Part shown: in pieces, positions 1 through 12,220 of the stretch
How positions within the stretch are numbered: the first letter of the stretch is position 1
Layout of the letters: each line of letters begins with the position of its first letter
Assembly: GCA_026225945.1 (NCBI GenBank)
Contig: JAMJFZ010003163.1
Location: forward strand, 20,458,501 to 20,522,500
Direction of reading: 5' to 3'
Length of the DNA stretch: 64,000 nucleotides
Source: Cricetomys ansorgei
Lineage: Eukaryota; Chordata; Mammalia; Rodentia; Nesomyidae
Translations under genes and position numbers: made by a program
The notes under the pieces: generated by a model
What the model was told of the DNA's origin: nothing
Database searches by the model: none
The model's input: the letters and a program-made list of their open reading frames with translations, nothing else

Positions 1-248
1 CCAGCAAGGTGACTCACGGTAGAACAGCCATGACAACAGATGTCCTGGGATTTATCATAAAAAGTAAATATCCATCTTGCCTTGAAGAGCATCATCCCTA
101 TTAGTTCTGCCACATGGCTCAAAAAATAAGATGACTGGTTCTCCATATTCATCATGGCACTTGGGGAGCCCTGGCTTAGCTGTCTTTGCAGAGCTGGGCA
201 AGAGTCAGGGCAGTCTGTCACCAAGGAGCCCAAGAGCCCATTTAGATT
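1..248. other. Unique sequence, nothing recognised
   Basis: No repeat, coding or regulatory pattern is recognised between the window edge and the first solo LTR. Confidence 0.4.
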
Positions 249-570
249 TGTGGTAGAAGTCTATTCTTAGTTGTGTTTAAAATAATTGTTTTTGTGCACT
301 GTTGGTAAAAGGGATTCATAGGCCTTGGCTTTTTGTACTGTCTGCAGGTGTTGGGTTTCTGTGGGGGATGTTTGATTGTTTATGATCTGCGCCTGAGGAG
401 TTCTGAATGAATAAAAACACCTGAGCACATACGCTCGGGGTTCCACTGTCGATCGAGTATGGTGCTGGCCAGGACAGTGATTCCCTCTGCTGAGGTCTGG
501 CAGAGTTTTCATGTATGAGAATGCCTCCCTGTCTCTTTTGGTGAGTGGGCACAGCAGCCTAACTACTACA
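249..570 (-). mobile_element. Solo LTR, class II ERV-like (copy 1)
   Basis: About 322 bp matching the element at 40327-40664 along its full length, in the opposite orientation. Read on the minus strand it begins TGTAGTAG and ends CCACA. It is flanked by TAGATT (243-248) and TAGACT (571-576), a 6-bp target duplication with one mismatch. TG...CA ends, a length of about 330 bp and a 6-bp duplication fit a solo LTR of an ERVK-type retrovirus. No gag, pol or second LTR is nearby. The subfamily name is unknown to me. Short reading frames across it are not genes. Confidence 0.75.
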
Positions 571-1155
571 TAGACTCTGCATGCACGTTGGAAGAGGAAG
601 GGGTGTGGTCAGGGTTGTCCCTGCTGCCCTGGGCAATTTGGTCTCAAAGCAGGGCACACTTCTGGAGGCAGATGGAGGTCCCAGCAGCTTACAGTGCCCC
701 AGGGAATTTTTTTGGGGAAGGTCACTATGGCTCAGGCTCTCAGTTTCCCACCAGACCTGCAGGAGGCAAGCCCTAGGCAGATCTAAGCTATATGGGGACA
801 CACAGAGCTATTTAATGATGTGGGCTCTCCTGCTGGGGTTTACAGGTCTGTTGCCTGCCTGGGTAGGAATGTCCCACTGGGTCTAGGACTCAGTCCTGCC
901 CTTCTTTGCTTGTCCTCAGCATTAAGGCCCAAAACTCGTTTATTTATTGTTTAGATACATTTTAATTTGGAAACAAATGGCAACAAGAACTGTGGCCACA
1001 GCCAGCAGACCTGAAAGTCTGCCTTCCTGTCCTGCTCAAGTGGCCAGCTTCTCGACTCCCCACCCCCTTTAAGGGGCAAAGGCCAGGCCGCACAAAATGC
1101 CAAAGCAGCGTTTTATAAATAAACCTGCGTCCAAACTGCTGCCATAAAACTCTGA
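571..1155. other. Unique sequence, nothing recognised
   Basis: Mixed-composition single-copy sequence. It contains two overlapping short frames (about 60-100 codons) with no domain, which I treat as chance. Confidence 0.4.
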
Positions 1156-1159
1156 AACC

Positions 1160-1600
1160 CACTCTGATTGAGACATTTGGACTAATTACCAGGGAGCAGC
1201 AGCAACGGGCCTCTTCTAATGCTGTTTATTACCGTCCCTCCTCACGGAGACTCCCTGGGGTTAGTTTCTGAAATAAAGATTTAATTTGAGGGTAAATCAG
1301 AACAACAAAAAATGTAGCTCATTGTAAACAATAGTATCCTTGGCCCAGCTGAGTCCATCAATATAAAAACAGAAGTCCTCCTCATCCTCCGCGAACTGTA
1401 AACATGGTAAATGCTATTTATTGTGACTACATGTGTGTGGCCCGGCGTGAGTGAAATGGGGAACGTTTTCGTGACTGAGAGACATAAACATCCACTACTG
1501 CCTCCATCATTCTTCCCATTTTAAAGTTATAAAATCCAAATATTAATTTTAATAGAAAAGTTAGGAAATCGGAGCCTGCATTGTACGCTGAAGTCATCGG
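1160..1600. promoter_or_regulatory. Candidate conserved noncoding block
   Basis: Repeat-free, AT-rich sequence with poly-AT homeodomain-type cores, for example around 1405-1430 and 1540-1556, and a few retained CpGs (about 1384-1392, 1441-1474). The texture resembles deeply conserved enhancers. This is inference only, since conservation cannot be seen from one sequence. Confidence 0.25.
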
Positions 1601-1942
1601 ACCTCCACACAGGTCAGGAAGGGATGTCTGCATTCCCAGAAGATTAGGGGGCAAGTGGGGCCCAGACGTGGTCCATGAAATATGACATATGTCATAAACA
1701 GAGGCTTAGGTCCCAGGGCTCCCGTCTCAGTACAAGCCCTGCCCCGTGCTCTGTTGATATAGGCGTGGTGTGCAGTGAGCCTGTTGTCCCTTGTAAGAGC
1801 CACTCTGATGATGTTTAATCTGAAACCTGAAAAAGCAGTGGTTCTCTTGAATATTCATCATGGCTGGTTAAGGGGCCACTGGAGGAACACATGGGTTTGG
1901 GCCTATTTTAGAGACAGTCCTGACTCTAGACAAGCTTGAGGC
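1601..1942. other. Unique sequence, nothing recognised
   Basis: No repeat or gene pattern seen upstream of the B1. Confidence 0.4.
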
Positions 1943-2110
1943 TTTTTGTTTGGTTGTTTGTTTTTGTTTTTGAGACAGGGTTTCTCTGTTTGGAACTGTG
2001 CTGTGCTGGAACTCACTCTGTAGACCAGGCTGGCCTCCAACTCACAGAGATTCACCTGCCTCTGCCTCCTGAGTGCTGGGATTAAAAGTGGGCGCCACCG
2101 CCACCTGGCT
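1943..2110 (-). mobile_element. B1 SINE
   Basis: Antisense B1 (Alu/7SL family). The T-rich start (1943-1972) is the reversed A tail. It is followed by the complement of the B1 3' end (GAGACAGGGTTTCTCTGT), the central 'accaggctggcctccaactcacagagat' region, and the B1 head at 2104-2109. It is full length and about 10-15% diverged by eye. A short extra segment near 1993-2010 suggests a small internal duplication or drift. Confidence 0.96.
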
Positions 2111-5100
2111 GAGCTCAAATTCTAGATGAGGTCAGAAACGACACATTGCCAGCTCCTCATACATTCTCTGGCAGAATTGCAAGGGTCTCTCTGTTTGGAA
2201 CTGAGGATGGCAGTCGACATATGGCAGTCCTCACACTGCCAGCTGCAAAGGGCACAGGGTTTAGTGGACCTCAGTACTGTGGGGGTCATCACTGCCTTGG
2301 AGCAAAGAAACTGTCACCAGGTGGATTCAGAAGGTTGAGGTTCTCAGAACCACCACTGTGGCCAAACCTTGACTTGATCTTCAACCGGTTGTTTTCTAGC
2401 TCATCATGTATCTCTCACCAGCCTTATCTACCTTCTGACTTCCCAGGTTCGAGGACTGAAGAGATCAGGGTACATCAAGCACCTACAAGGGCAGAAGTTT
2501 CAGTGGGAGCAATTTTGCTCCCAGACCCAGGACATTTGGCAACAACTGGGACATTTTAGTCATCATGATGGAGGGCCAGCTTCACGAATCCCACTAGTTG
2601 ATGTTGGGCCTCCTGCCAACCATCTCAAAGCTCAAAGAACAGCCCACTGCCCGCAACAAATAGACCCCATCAGTGGCTGGTTGAAAATCTGCATTATCAC
2701 ACAGGAATGAAGCACAGTCACTAATACACTGATTTTCAGTCTGCCATATGCAAACAAGTGCATCTGATATTATTCTAAATGAACACCTGCTATGGCTATC
2801 ATTAGGCTCCCTGAAGAGAGGCCATAGTTTTACATTCAAGAATTCCTCTCCACTATACTGCATACATCTGAATGAAAACCCAATGCTTTAATCTACCCCT
2901 AACCCAGGAAATCTATGGGATCTCAACTAAATAGCTTGAATGAGTACAGAAATGTTTAATGGATATGAATATTTTTCATTAAAATGTGATTAGAGTATCA
3001 GCCCCCCAGAAAGGGAATGAGGAACCTGGTCTGGAGACTTTGTAAGATATAAAAGGATGCACGACTGGCAAAGCAGAGAGCAGGGGAGTGGGGGCGCTAA
3101 CAAGGAAAGGGGTGTGGGTAGAAGCTCACTAACACCACTCTGAGTATCAAAGACAAAAATGCGTAAGCTAACTGCCAGATTTCACTCAACAATAAGAAAG
3201 CAGTCTGTACAAAGCCCAGCGTTTGCAGTGCAGTTTGAATTGGGCACATAGAGGTTTAAGGGAAAGCTACACGAGCACATTTTAGCAGGGTCTGTGGAAG
3301 AGAACATATGCCCTAAGGTGGGGCCTCCATCCTGATAGATTTGGAATGTGACCTGCTCAGGGGTTTGATTGCTTTTCCCCATGTCGGATTTTATTACTGC
3401 CATCCATCTACATTCTACACCGCACACCAACAGAACCTATATGCTGTGCTGGGGCTTTGTATAAAACGTACGTGCACAATCTACTCCCCCCCTGCTTGCA
3501 TTTATCCACTCTCCTTTTTGAGTAAACTAAATGAGAGTTCTCAGGGTTACAAGCGATGAGGCAGATATGGGATATGATAATGTCTAATATCTGCCAGCTG
3601 CAAGAGGAAATGAGTCACTGGGATAGCATAAGCAATGATAACGCTGCTGAATATGACTAAGATGTTAAAAATAAGGTGTGTTTACAAGCGGATAAACTTC
3701 CTGAAGCCTCTGCTATTCTCCAGGGAGATGGGAGAGGAACAGACCAATGTCTGTGGCATCCTGTAAATCCCACTATTTTCCATTTGTCACATGTGATTGT
3801 GGCAGCTCATTCATGGTGGCCTTGTTAATGGTACACAACCATGGATATGCCCACTGCTGTGGAATGTTCTAGAGACCCTACAGGACAATCTCATCATTGC
3901 CACCCTTGGTCCTTGCTTTTCTACTAATTCCTAAATATCAGAAGCCAGGCTTTCTTGAGGTACAAGGTTTCATTTATATTCATTAACATTTAATTCTCCT
4001 TCCTGTGTCCTTCCCACAGTCTCATTATTGAATTTCAGGACACTACCAGCAATTGCTTACTCATCAGATCCTGATAATTGATTAATGAAAACCTATAAAA
4101 GAACTCTGAACTTGAATGTTTGTGTTTTATAACACCTAAACATTTCTTCTACCCATAGGGCAGCAAGAACATAGTGAGAGTTTTTGCTTTGTGCATTATG
4201 GATAAAAATCTTTGGACAGAAAGACATTTGTCCATCTAGACCTTAGATAGTTTTCTTCCTGCTGCGGATACCTTTTGGCATGCATCGTCAAACTTGCTAC
4301 ATATACCCTCTATAACATAGAGGCTGGCAAGATGCAAATAAGTTCCCAGGAGCACCCTGAAGCCAGAAACATCAGCATAAGCATGTTAATGAAATGCGCC
4401 CAGTGAGGTCTGGAGAAGCTCTTAGGTGACACTGGGTGAGGAGTCACCACTGAGATTGGGATCTGTGGGTGTGCGACAGTTGTGGGGGAAACAACTATAG
4501 AAACGTTTCCCTGTTGGGTGACCTTAAAATCAAATGTAGCTTCTATTTGTTCATTATAGCTCAGATAGAGAAAAAAAAACAAACACACCAAAATTGCAGG
4601 AGAGAGTGAAACAGGAAGGCACTCCTTGAGTTCTGATGCACCCGAAGTTTTTCAACAATTTTGAAAGTAACTCACACCCTACATTGAGTCCCTTAATGGC
4701 TGTAACGCCAAGAGCTCTTTCGTTTCCTGAACAGGTCTCCAGTGTGGCAGGAACTCTCTTTCATCTCCAAGCACATTCATAAGGAATTGATTTCCATTTG
4801 GTTCGGGAAGCTGACAGTGAAATGGATCTCAGAGACGGTTTCCAAGCTTGCTGTCACCGAGGGCCTTTCAAGAGGGTGACCGACTGAACGCATGGAGGAG
4901 GCGTTGAGAAGGGAGTTTGAATACTAAAGATTTGCTTGCTGTGTGTCATTTCTAGTGGCATATAAAAGACTCTTGAGACTCTCTGGTTCGTAAATGTGGC
5001 CTCCGTGGAGTGCTCTGAGAATCATCCGAACCTTTGAAAGAACTCATATCAAAAGATCCATTGCATCTAGTTTCAACCATCCTGAATTTCAGCAAAACAT

Positions 5101-5643
5101 AGAAACAAAATATGTTGGGGGGAAAAATAAACAGCTCTAGTTCTAAATACTAAGCAGGTATCTCCCATCATCAAGAACTAGGCATGACACACAGCTGACA
5201 GAACACAGAAAAAGCTTTGAGTGGCACAACAGACCTGTAACAGGCTTGAAGAGCTCAAGGATGGGATTCCTTATTGCATTTTCCCTGCTTCAGAATTCCA
5301 GGGATGCAATCAACAAACGCTAGTATTTTCAGTTGAGACACCCGGAGTTACTCTCCACCAGGTCTTGCTGATACCTCTCCTGTCATCACTGTCAGACTGT
5401 GACTTCTGCAATGTAGCTGGGTATAAAAGGGTACTGGGATTTGAGATGGTATCTTGAACTCAGTCCCTGTGGCAGTAGGAGGAAGACTGGCGACATGACA
5501 GGTTACCAGTCTGTGCCTGGCATCAATGATAGGAAAAGATCCCAGGTAGGCTGATCTGGGGCAGATAACAACTTGTCAATACTACATCAGGCCTAAACCC
5601 ACAAGAGAATTCAATCTACACGGATTTTTCTCTTTCTGCTGAA
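2111..5643. other. Long unique stretch
   Basis: No SINE, LTR or LINE is recognised over 3.5 kb. AT-rich segments at about 2935-3000 and 3560-3720 resemble conserved noncoding DNA but lack decisive motifs. All frames are short. The lack of young repeats is itself mildly suggestive of constraint. Confidence 0.35.
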
Positions 5644-5688
<45 letters not shown>

Positions 5689-5690
5689 TT
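5644..5690. repeat. (ATT)n microsatellite
   Basis: About 15 uninterrupted ATT units ending in TTTT. It is long and pure enough to be length-polymorphic. Confidence 0.97.
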
Positions 5691-5933
5691 TGCACCATTA
5701 TATGTCAGATATTGCTTGCCTTTTGTGCGGGGTTATCTTACTTAGTACTAAAAAAGCACCGCTCTTCTTATAAACATTCCTGTTAGACAAATGATGGAAT
5801 TTAAACTAGCAGGGTATAAATAACTAGTCCCCAGATACGTAAAGAATAGTTTGGAGGACTACGACTTGAGCACAGACTGCCACATATAAAAGGTTTCACT
5901 TCTAAGAGCTCAGAAAACTTGTAGTTGTTAATA

Positions 5934-6010
5934 CAGGGCTGGGGATTCAACCCAGACCCTCTCTCATACTGGGCAAGTGCTCTGCCACTAAGCTGAACCC
6001 CCTAGCGCTG
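5934..6010 (-). mobile_element. ID-like tRNA-derived SINE
   Basis: Antisense ID/BC1-type body: 'gggctggggattcaacccag', then 'gggcaagtgctctgccactaagct', the complement of the A-box to B-box pattern. It is diverged and has no clear tail. Confidence 0.75.
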
Positions 6011-6044
6011 GCCTCATTTTTTAAATCAATGATTATTTTTTTCA

Positions 6045-6475
6045 TTTTTGAAATTAAAACATAATTCATAATTTCCCCCTTCCCTTTCTTCCCCCAACCC
6101 CTTCCGTGTACTTCCCCTGCTCTCCTTCAAATTCATGGCCTCTTTTTCCTTAAATGTTGTTACATATAAACACACACTCTCTCTAAGTATATAAACACAG
6201 CTTTCTCAGGGATGACTGATATTAGACAACAAATTGGGGGCTCTTCCTTGGAGAAGACCATTTCTTTCCCTCGCCTTAGGCAGCCATGTTGCTGAGACTT
6301 CACGGGAGAAGCTTCTCTGACATGTCTAGAACGCGCAACCTCACTGCAGAGTTCCGGTTCCTCTGCCTCTTACAGTCCTCCCACCCCCCTCTCCCTCAAC
6401 TTTCCCTGAGCCTTAAGTTTGAGAGATCTGCTGTAGACTATCAGCTGGACTCCACAGGACCATCGTGACTCATTT
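6045..6475 (-). mobile_element. LINE-1 3' region (Lx-like), antisense
   Basis: C/T-rich start followed by 'ctccttcaaattcatggcctctttttcc' and 'gttgttacatataaacacac', then the downstream block with 'tcccctgagccttaag'-type sequence near 6404-6420. These are the antisense signatures of rodent L1/Lx 3' ends. There is no intact ORF2. Confidence 0.75.
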
Positions 6476-6605
6476 TTGATAGTGTCCAGGGAAATTAAAA
6501 CCTATCAGTTAATGAGGAATGAATAGAGCTTGATTTTCCTGAAGATCTTAAGGAAAAACAGAATTTTGAAAGCTAGTATTAAAACCCTAAACCCCTTTTC
6601 TATTC

Positions 6606-6795
6606 AGATTTATTTATTTTAGGTTTGTGGTTGTGTTGCCTGTGTGAAAGTATGTGTACCAAGTGTATGCCTGATGCCCAAGGAGTGTATTAGACCCTCT
6701 GGAACTGGAATTATGGACAGTCATGAACTGGGAACTGAACCCAAGACTTCTGCAAGAACGAGAGCTCTTAACTGATGAGCTGTCTCTCCAGCCCT
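6606..6795 (-). mobile_element. B2/B3-type SINE
   Basis: The minus strand reads GGGCTGGAGAGACAGCTCATCAGTTAAGAG, a tRNA-derived head, followed by a B3-like body and an AATAAATAAATCT tail whose complement lies at 6606-6620. It is full length. Confidence 0.92.
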
Positions 6796-6829
6796 GATTT
6801 TTCAATCTAAAAGGTAATTATTAGGTACT

Positions 6830-7145
6830 GCTTCGGCGAAGCCAAAGTGTGAAACAAAACTTCCAGTGGACTAGGGTGAAGCCGAAAATACAAGTAAGTA
6901 CCGCCAGCGCTAACACCAGGTGGTTCAATAGAACGCAAGCCTCGTGGAATCACAGCAGTTGGCGCAGGCACGCGGGGTAAGAACCACATCGGAGATGGCA
7001 GGTGTGTGTCTAGGGATACAGGGTGCCTGACGGGGTGACAGGGCACCTGCCTAACATGTGTGAGACGGCGGACTCCACAACAAATGGGAACTGCTGCAGA
7101 GGATAGAGAACGGTAAAAATACGGATGTTCTGAGGAAGGCACGAA
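6830..7145. other. CpG-retaining patch
   Basis: By my count about 17 CpGs lie in roughly 310 bp, in a window that is otherwise strongly CpG-depleted. No promoter elements such as TATA, GC-box clusters or a splice donor series are evident. It may be a methylation-free regulatory patch or a fairly recent insertion of unknown origin. Confidence 0.35.
7010..7085 (+). mobile_element. Degenerate ID-like SINE (tentative)
   Basis: The string 'agggcacctgcctaacatgtgtgaga' matches the middle of ID SINEs (agagcacttgcctagcatgtg...), but the flanking A- and B-box sequence is poor. Confidence 0.35.
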
Positions 7146-7160
7146 CACAGTTAAAACTGA

Positions 7161-7796
7161 AGCCAAACTTCAATTCTCCAACAGCAGCTTCAGGGGACAC
7201 GAATGTGCACAGTATGGATCGCCATGCAAAGGGTCAAAAGCAACAGTGACCAAGGCTACACCTCCCCACAGCGACATTTAAACATTCCGCGAACCACGTT
7301 AAAATCAACCTACCAGCAAAGACCTAATGGTTTCTTCAAAGGACAAAAGGTAAGCTTTTTCTCGAATTTCTTTGAAACTTTTAAAGCACTGAGAAAATGT
7401 CACAAAATCTATAGCTATTGGAGAGTTCAAAGGCAAGGGTAACCTAATACTTTTTTTTTTTAATCCATCTGAGTTCTTTCATGAGGGGTGGGGGTAGGAG
7501 AAAGATATTCTCCAATATGGATGAGTTCAGAAAACAAGCTTCACAGTGCTTTCCCTTATTGAAAATATAACCCTGGGAATCCAGGAGTATTCCCCAGTGA
7601 AAATGGACACTACATCAGCAAAGGGATTACAGCCGGAAGGGACCAGCTCTCTCCGGAAAGGACATCCCTCTCTGTGGGATGGCAGCTACACAGCCCCCTA
7701 CCTCCACACAGCTCCTGAGCTATGTGCACTCAGGCTCCTAACTTCTAAGAACACAATGTCCACTTCTCTATGATATACAGAGAAAAGCCAAAATTA
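7161..7796. other. Unique sequence
   Basis: Nothing recognised except a 12-bp T run near 7451. Short frames at 7203-7442 and 7546-7773 have no family resemblance. Confidence 0.4.
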
Positions 7797-8215
7797 AACT
7801 CTCTCTTAAGGCATGATCTGCACAGCATACAATTCACACACCGAAGAGTAATCAATCCAATGGGTCTTAATGTTATTCACAGAGATATGTGTCACCACCA
7901 TGGGCTGTTTCAGAACACTTTCATTTCCTCCAAAGGAAACCCCGAAGTGCTCAACTTAGTCTCCAATTCCTCTTCCAAACTCTCATTTCCAAGCAGCTAA
8001 CAGTCTGCTTCTGTGCACTGTGACCTCTCGCATGTACCTCCTTCCACACAGTGCACCCATGCAGTGGGGCATGCGTGGTTTTGCATCACTCTCCTGACTG
8101 CAGTGACGTGCACACATTGCAGCTTGCTTATGCATTCATCAGTTGTGGGCATTTGGGGTTCTCCATACACAATGAAATTAATTCTCGAGTAAGCGTTACT
8201 ATGTATCGTAACAGC
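7797..8215 (-). mobile_element. Ancient L1M LINE fragment, antisense
   Basis: The segment resembles the antisense 3' part of old mammalian L1s. Landmarks are 'acagcatacaattcacacaccgaagagtaatc', 'tcacagagatatgtgtcaccacca', 'cagaacactttcatttcctccaaaggaaaccc' and, later, 'tatgcattcatcagttgtgggcatttgggg'. It is heavily diverged with no coding capacity. Confidence 0.7.
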
Positions 8216-9610
8216 ATCTTGGTCTAAAGTCAACGGAGTCCCTTTGTAGCCAACCTCCCTCAGGTAAGGCCGACCACTTGTGCAGATAGCATGCCTTAAA
8301 ACGTAAAACCAGTGCATCTGTTTATGTCATACATAACAGTACTTAGATAACATGGATAACAACAATTCTATGTGTTGTCAAAACTGAAAACAGAGAGTCT
8401 ACATTAAGGAGTCTTTTGGCGACAAAGGACACATTTTCATGACAGAGTGAGTTCTGTCATACTTGTAATGAAAGCACACGCTTTCCCCTACACTGTCCCT
8501 GACACACTGGGGGAACAAATTGGACAGCATGCAAACTTTACTTCTCATCACGCGCAGTTTCCTTTGGAAGAAACTGAACGCAGAAAACTGAAGCCAGCTA
8601 ACCCAAGCCATGAAGTAATACAGAAGATACACACATGCACATGCTCAAACATGCACCAGATTCTTCCGTTCCCTGTGATAGGAGCCACATCCAGCCACAT
8701 CTGATATTTGAAATTTACATGACATTCCAGGGCACTGTCCTTCTACCGAAGCATAGCAAGTTACAAGCTACTACTCTCTCCCCATCCATTCTGACACACA
8801 GAACCCATGTCATTTTCAAGGTAAAATGCTCTGTGGTATTTATGCTTTTCTTAGCCCCTGTTCTTGTGGAATTGTCTTGAGCTTTTATTTGATTCCGATG
8901 GTATATATTATTATTTAAAACACTCCACAGTTATACCTGAGTATTGTACACTTTCCCAGGTGTTTTTTCTTAAGTCCTACTGCTTTCTCTGTGATTTCGC
9001 ATAGTGCAGTGACCCTTAGAAATAGGTATGTTGAATCCCAGCAGGAATCAATGTACATGGACTACCTCCCAGAGACCAGGGAAAACTGGTACTAAGAGAA
9101 GAGAGTACAAGTCAGAAGTTGTACTGAACCTGGGAAATGCTTGGCAGTTTTTTTCTTTTTTAAAATGCTTTTGCAAAACAAAATCAGTTGCAGGAATGAA
9201 TTTCTACTTTCCAAGCACCATGACAAGGTGACCGAAGAACCTGTTCCTGAGACTTGCTATTTTCCTGGCTATTTAATTCTGATGAACCTGTAGCCTGAAG
9301 CCGGGCGGAGAAGCAGAAGAAGACATCAGCGTGAACAGAAGCAAGAACCCGGACTCTCCATCAAAGACCTCTTCAGTGAGGAGGACTGAGGACAGAGAAG
9401 GCTTCCTTGCATGAGGGAGAGGTTTAGTCAATGCAAAACAGATAGGTGCGTGAGTGGTGTGGAGGGACAGATGTGCTGAAGAAAAATCCCTACTGGTTAG
9501 TTAGCGTCTGAGTGTACATTTTACGTCAGCATCAGCATTACAGTCCTGAACAAGCCAAGGGTACCATGAAAACCAGTTACAAGCCAGCAGGGAACTGCAC
9601 GGTTTTTGTT
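8216..9610. other. Unique sequence
   Basis: About 1.4 kb with no recognised repeat or gene. A short T-rich run lies near 9149-9162. Confidence 0.4.
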
Positions 9611-9614
9611 TTCC

Positions 9615-10140
9615 ACTGTGCACCAGCCTGTCTAATTATTGCTGCTGTCTCTGTGCTGTAAAATAGTTTATCAGTGGCTCCACTTTGCAGCGTTTTGTCT
9701 AGAGCTCTTTACTGTCATAAATGCACTCAGCTGTCTGCCAGAGTGAAATAATAAATAATTATTACGTGAGTGACTGATTTACTTTGGAAAAAAAAAAACC
9801 ACCACGAAAGGCCTCTAAACCTGGAGTTTCTTGCTCCACATAATGTGCTCGAAGGAAATGAGCATCAGTAATCACTGTCAACAGTCTCTTGTAACTAAGA
9901 ATTGAATCATTTATCTGTCCAGCATGTGTAAATTATCATCATCGTACTCCTCAGGAATGCCTGAAGGCAATTTGTGTTATAAAATAATAAGATATGAGGG
10001 CTTAATAGAAAGCACTTCTTGTTGTTCTACTTGGGAAACACTGGACTTCAACGCGGGCAAGAATCACCTGCCCTTCGCATTCTGGCAAGTCAGTCTGTTG
10101 TTTATCATGGACTTCTTTGTTTATGTTGTTTTTTCTTACG
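9615..10140. promoter_or_regulatory. Candidate conserved noncoding block
   Basis: Repeat-free sequence holding an E-box CAGCTG (9728-9733) and a palindromic homeodomain-type AATAATTATT (9754-9763), with further AT cores to about 10000. The composition resembles conserved developmental enhancers. Conservation itself is not visible here. Confidence 0.35.
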
Positions 10141-10144
10141 TTCT

Positions 10145-10902
10145 CTAACCCAACAAAGAGCAAAGAGTTTGCTTATTATTATATTTCCAGGATGACCTTT
10201 CCCTACTTGTCTCAAGGATACTTTCCGTTAGGACCAACCAAGATAATGCCAAAAGGAGCAAATGAGTTCTAGACATGAATAATTGTAAATGTTCTGACAT
10301 CCTCTGGAAATATTATCGGAGTTTTAAGTTGCTATATATCCATCATGTCTTCCAGCCTGACTTAACTTTAAACACACAACAGCCAATGGAGTATTCCAAT
10401 TTTCTTAGTTTACATGACCTTGAATCTATATAGACTTTTGAACACCCTAAAGAAAGGACTCCAGGATTGCAACATGTACATGTGTGGAAGCCTTTAGTGT
10501 GAGATGTGACTTATTCTCTTTGTCCTTGTGGTTTCCGTGGCTCAACATTCTGTGAAGCGAGAAAGAACATTTATTGCCCAGACTAGAAGGGACTTTGAAC
10601 TTTGAATCATGGGAAGTTTTCTTTAATAAGCTGATAACTGCAGCTAGAGTCCAAGAGGGTAGCTATGGAAAGTGTAGGAAGTTTATCTGGAGGATGAGGG
10701 AAGCCAAGCACTTACTGAAAGAGTGAAGATGCTCAAGTCTGCCCACTGCTCTGACATACCATGTCCTGGAGCTAAAAAGTCACAAGGGGCTTTAGGCTAA
10801 ATGCTCTCCCCTTGAGAAATGTAATCTGGTAGGTGACGTGTGTTGGTTCACAGGCAATTTTAACAATGTAACAAGGACGCTTTAAAACACCTACTTCCAC
10901 TC
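10145..10902. other. Unique sequence
   Basis: Nothing recognised before the B4 element. Confidence 0.4.
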
Positions 10903-11277
10903 AGGGCGGGGAGATGGCACAACAGTAAGGCCATGCAAGCCTGACAACCTGACTTAGGATCCCTAGAATGCACAGAAAAATCCTGATGCAGTGGTATGTG
11001 TCTGTAGTTCCAGCACATGCATGTAACAGTAAGGAAGACAGGAGAGTCACCAGAAGCTTCAGGCCAGCCAACCTGAAGAAGTATATGCAACAGCAGCAGA
11101 GACAAGAGAGACCCCGACTCAGCAGAGTGGAAGGCAATAACCAATTTTTGATATCTGCCCTGTGACCTCCATACCCAGGTCACGGCATACGTAAGCCTGC
11201 ACATGCATGCTGCCTCGGGATTACACACACGCACAGACGGTACAAATTTAATAAGTAAAATAAAATAAATCTTTAAA
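10903..11277 (+). mobile_element. B4-type composite SINE
   Basis: A tRNA-like head ('gggcggggagatggcac...caagcctgacaacctga') is followed by a B1-like middle ('gatgcagtggtatgtgtctgtagttccagca...caggccagcc') and a tail with 'ctgtgacctccataccc', CA-rich sequence and AATAAAATAAATCTTT. This order is the B4/B4A architecture. It is old and diverged. Both strands carry misleading short frames. Confidence 0.8.
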
Positions 11278-11504
11278 TTGTGTTAAACTTAGGCACATGC
11301 AAAAATGTTTCCAAAGATAAGCTCTGTGGAACTTTTTATTGATCATTGGATGGACACAACCTAATAATCCTTTATCCAATATAGTGAGGTGTACCACAGA
11401 CTTGGAGCATTATGCCAGGATTAGAAGAAACCTATTCATATATACCAGGAGTGCTTCACCCTTACCCACTTATTACTTTACTTAAACTTTTGGACTTCTA
11501 TTTT

Positions 11505-12215
11505 CTTTTTTAAAGCCTTTATTATTTCAGCATTTCATATAAGGTATTATGGCCATATTTATTCCCCACCCCGACTGCATCTAGATCCACTCCTAACCCT
11601 ACCCAGGCAACTTGATGTTTCTTTGTTGTTGTTATTTTTGTCCCAACACATTGAGTCCAACTTGTGTTGCCCCAAAACTGTTGGCCTTGGGACTGCCTGG
11701 TTGACCTACGAAGGACCGCATACTTCAAACTGATTCCCTCCAGCAGTAACTATAGCATTCCAATAGCTCGTTAGCTAGGGGTGGGACTTGCTGACCTCCC
11801 ACACTGATCCCTCGCTGGGAGTTTATCTGGCTTGAGCTTGGGCATGTAGTCACAAGTGGTGTGAGTTCTGTGCGCAACTGCCTGTGTCTGGAAAACACCA
11901 TGTCACTGTAAGTCATCCATCATCTCCTGCTCTGAGGGTCAGCCAGTCTCTCTGCCCCCTCTTCCACCACAAGAGCTCTGGGTGTGTGTACGGTAGATTT
12001 TTCCATTTATGACTGAGAGTTTCTTACTCTCTGTACGTTATCTAGTTGTGGGTCTCTGTGTGAATTGCTGTTCATTGCAAGGAGAAGCTTCTCTGATAAA
12101 TGTTGAAAGATGCACTAGTCTGGGGTGTCATGATCAGTCGTCAGGAATCATTCTAATAATGTGTCCAGTTAGCAGAATAATAGTTCTACCTCATTTTTTC
12201 TTTTTTCCCCCCATT
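11505..12215 (-). mobile_element. LINE-1 3' region (Lx-like), antisense
   Basis: Antisense L1 3'-end signatures: 'tattattccccacccc...' style C-rich text, 'tgttggccttgggactgcc', 'gtctctctgccccctcttccacca' and 'gaattgctgttcattgcaaggagaagcttctctga'. The last is the same phrase class seen in the L1 pieces at 6.0-6.5 kb and 41.1-42 kb. Confidence 0.7.
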
Positions 12216-12220
12216 TCACT

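Noticed and set aside
10860..11234. 124-codon minus-strand frame rich in L/C
   Set aside because: It is the antisense of a B4-type SINE.
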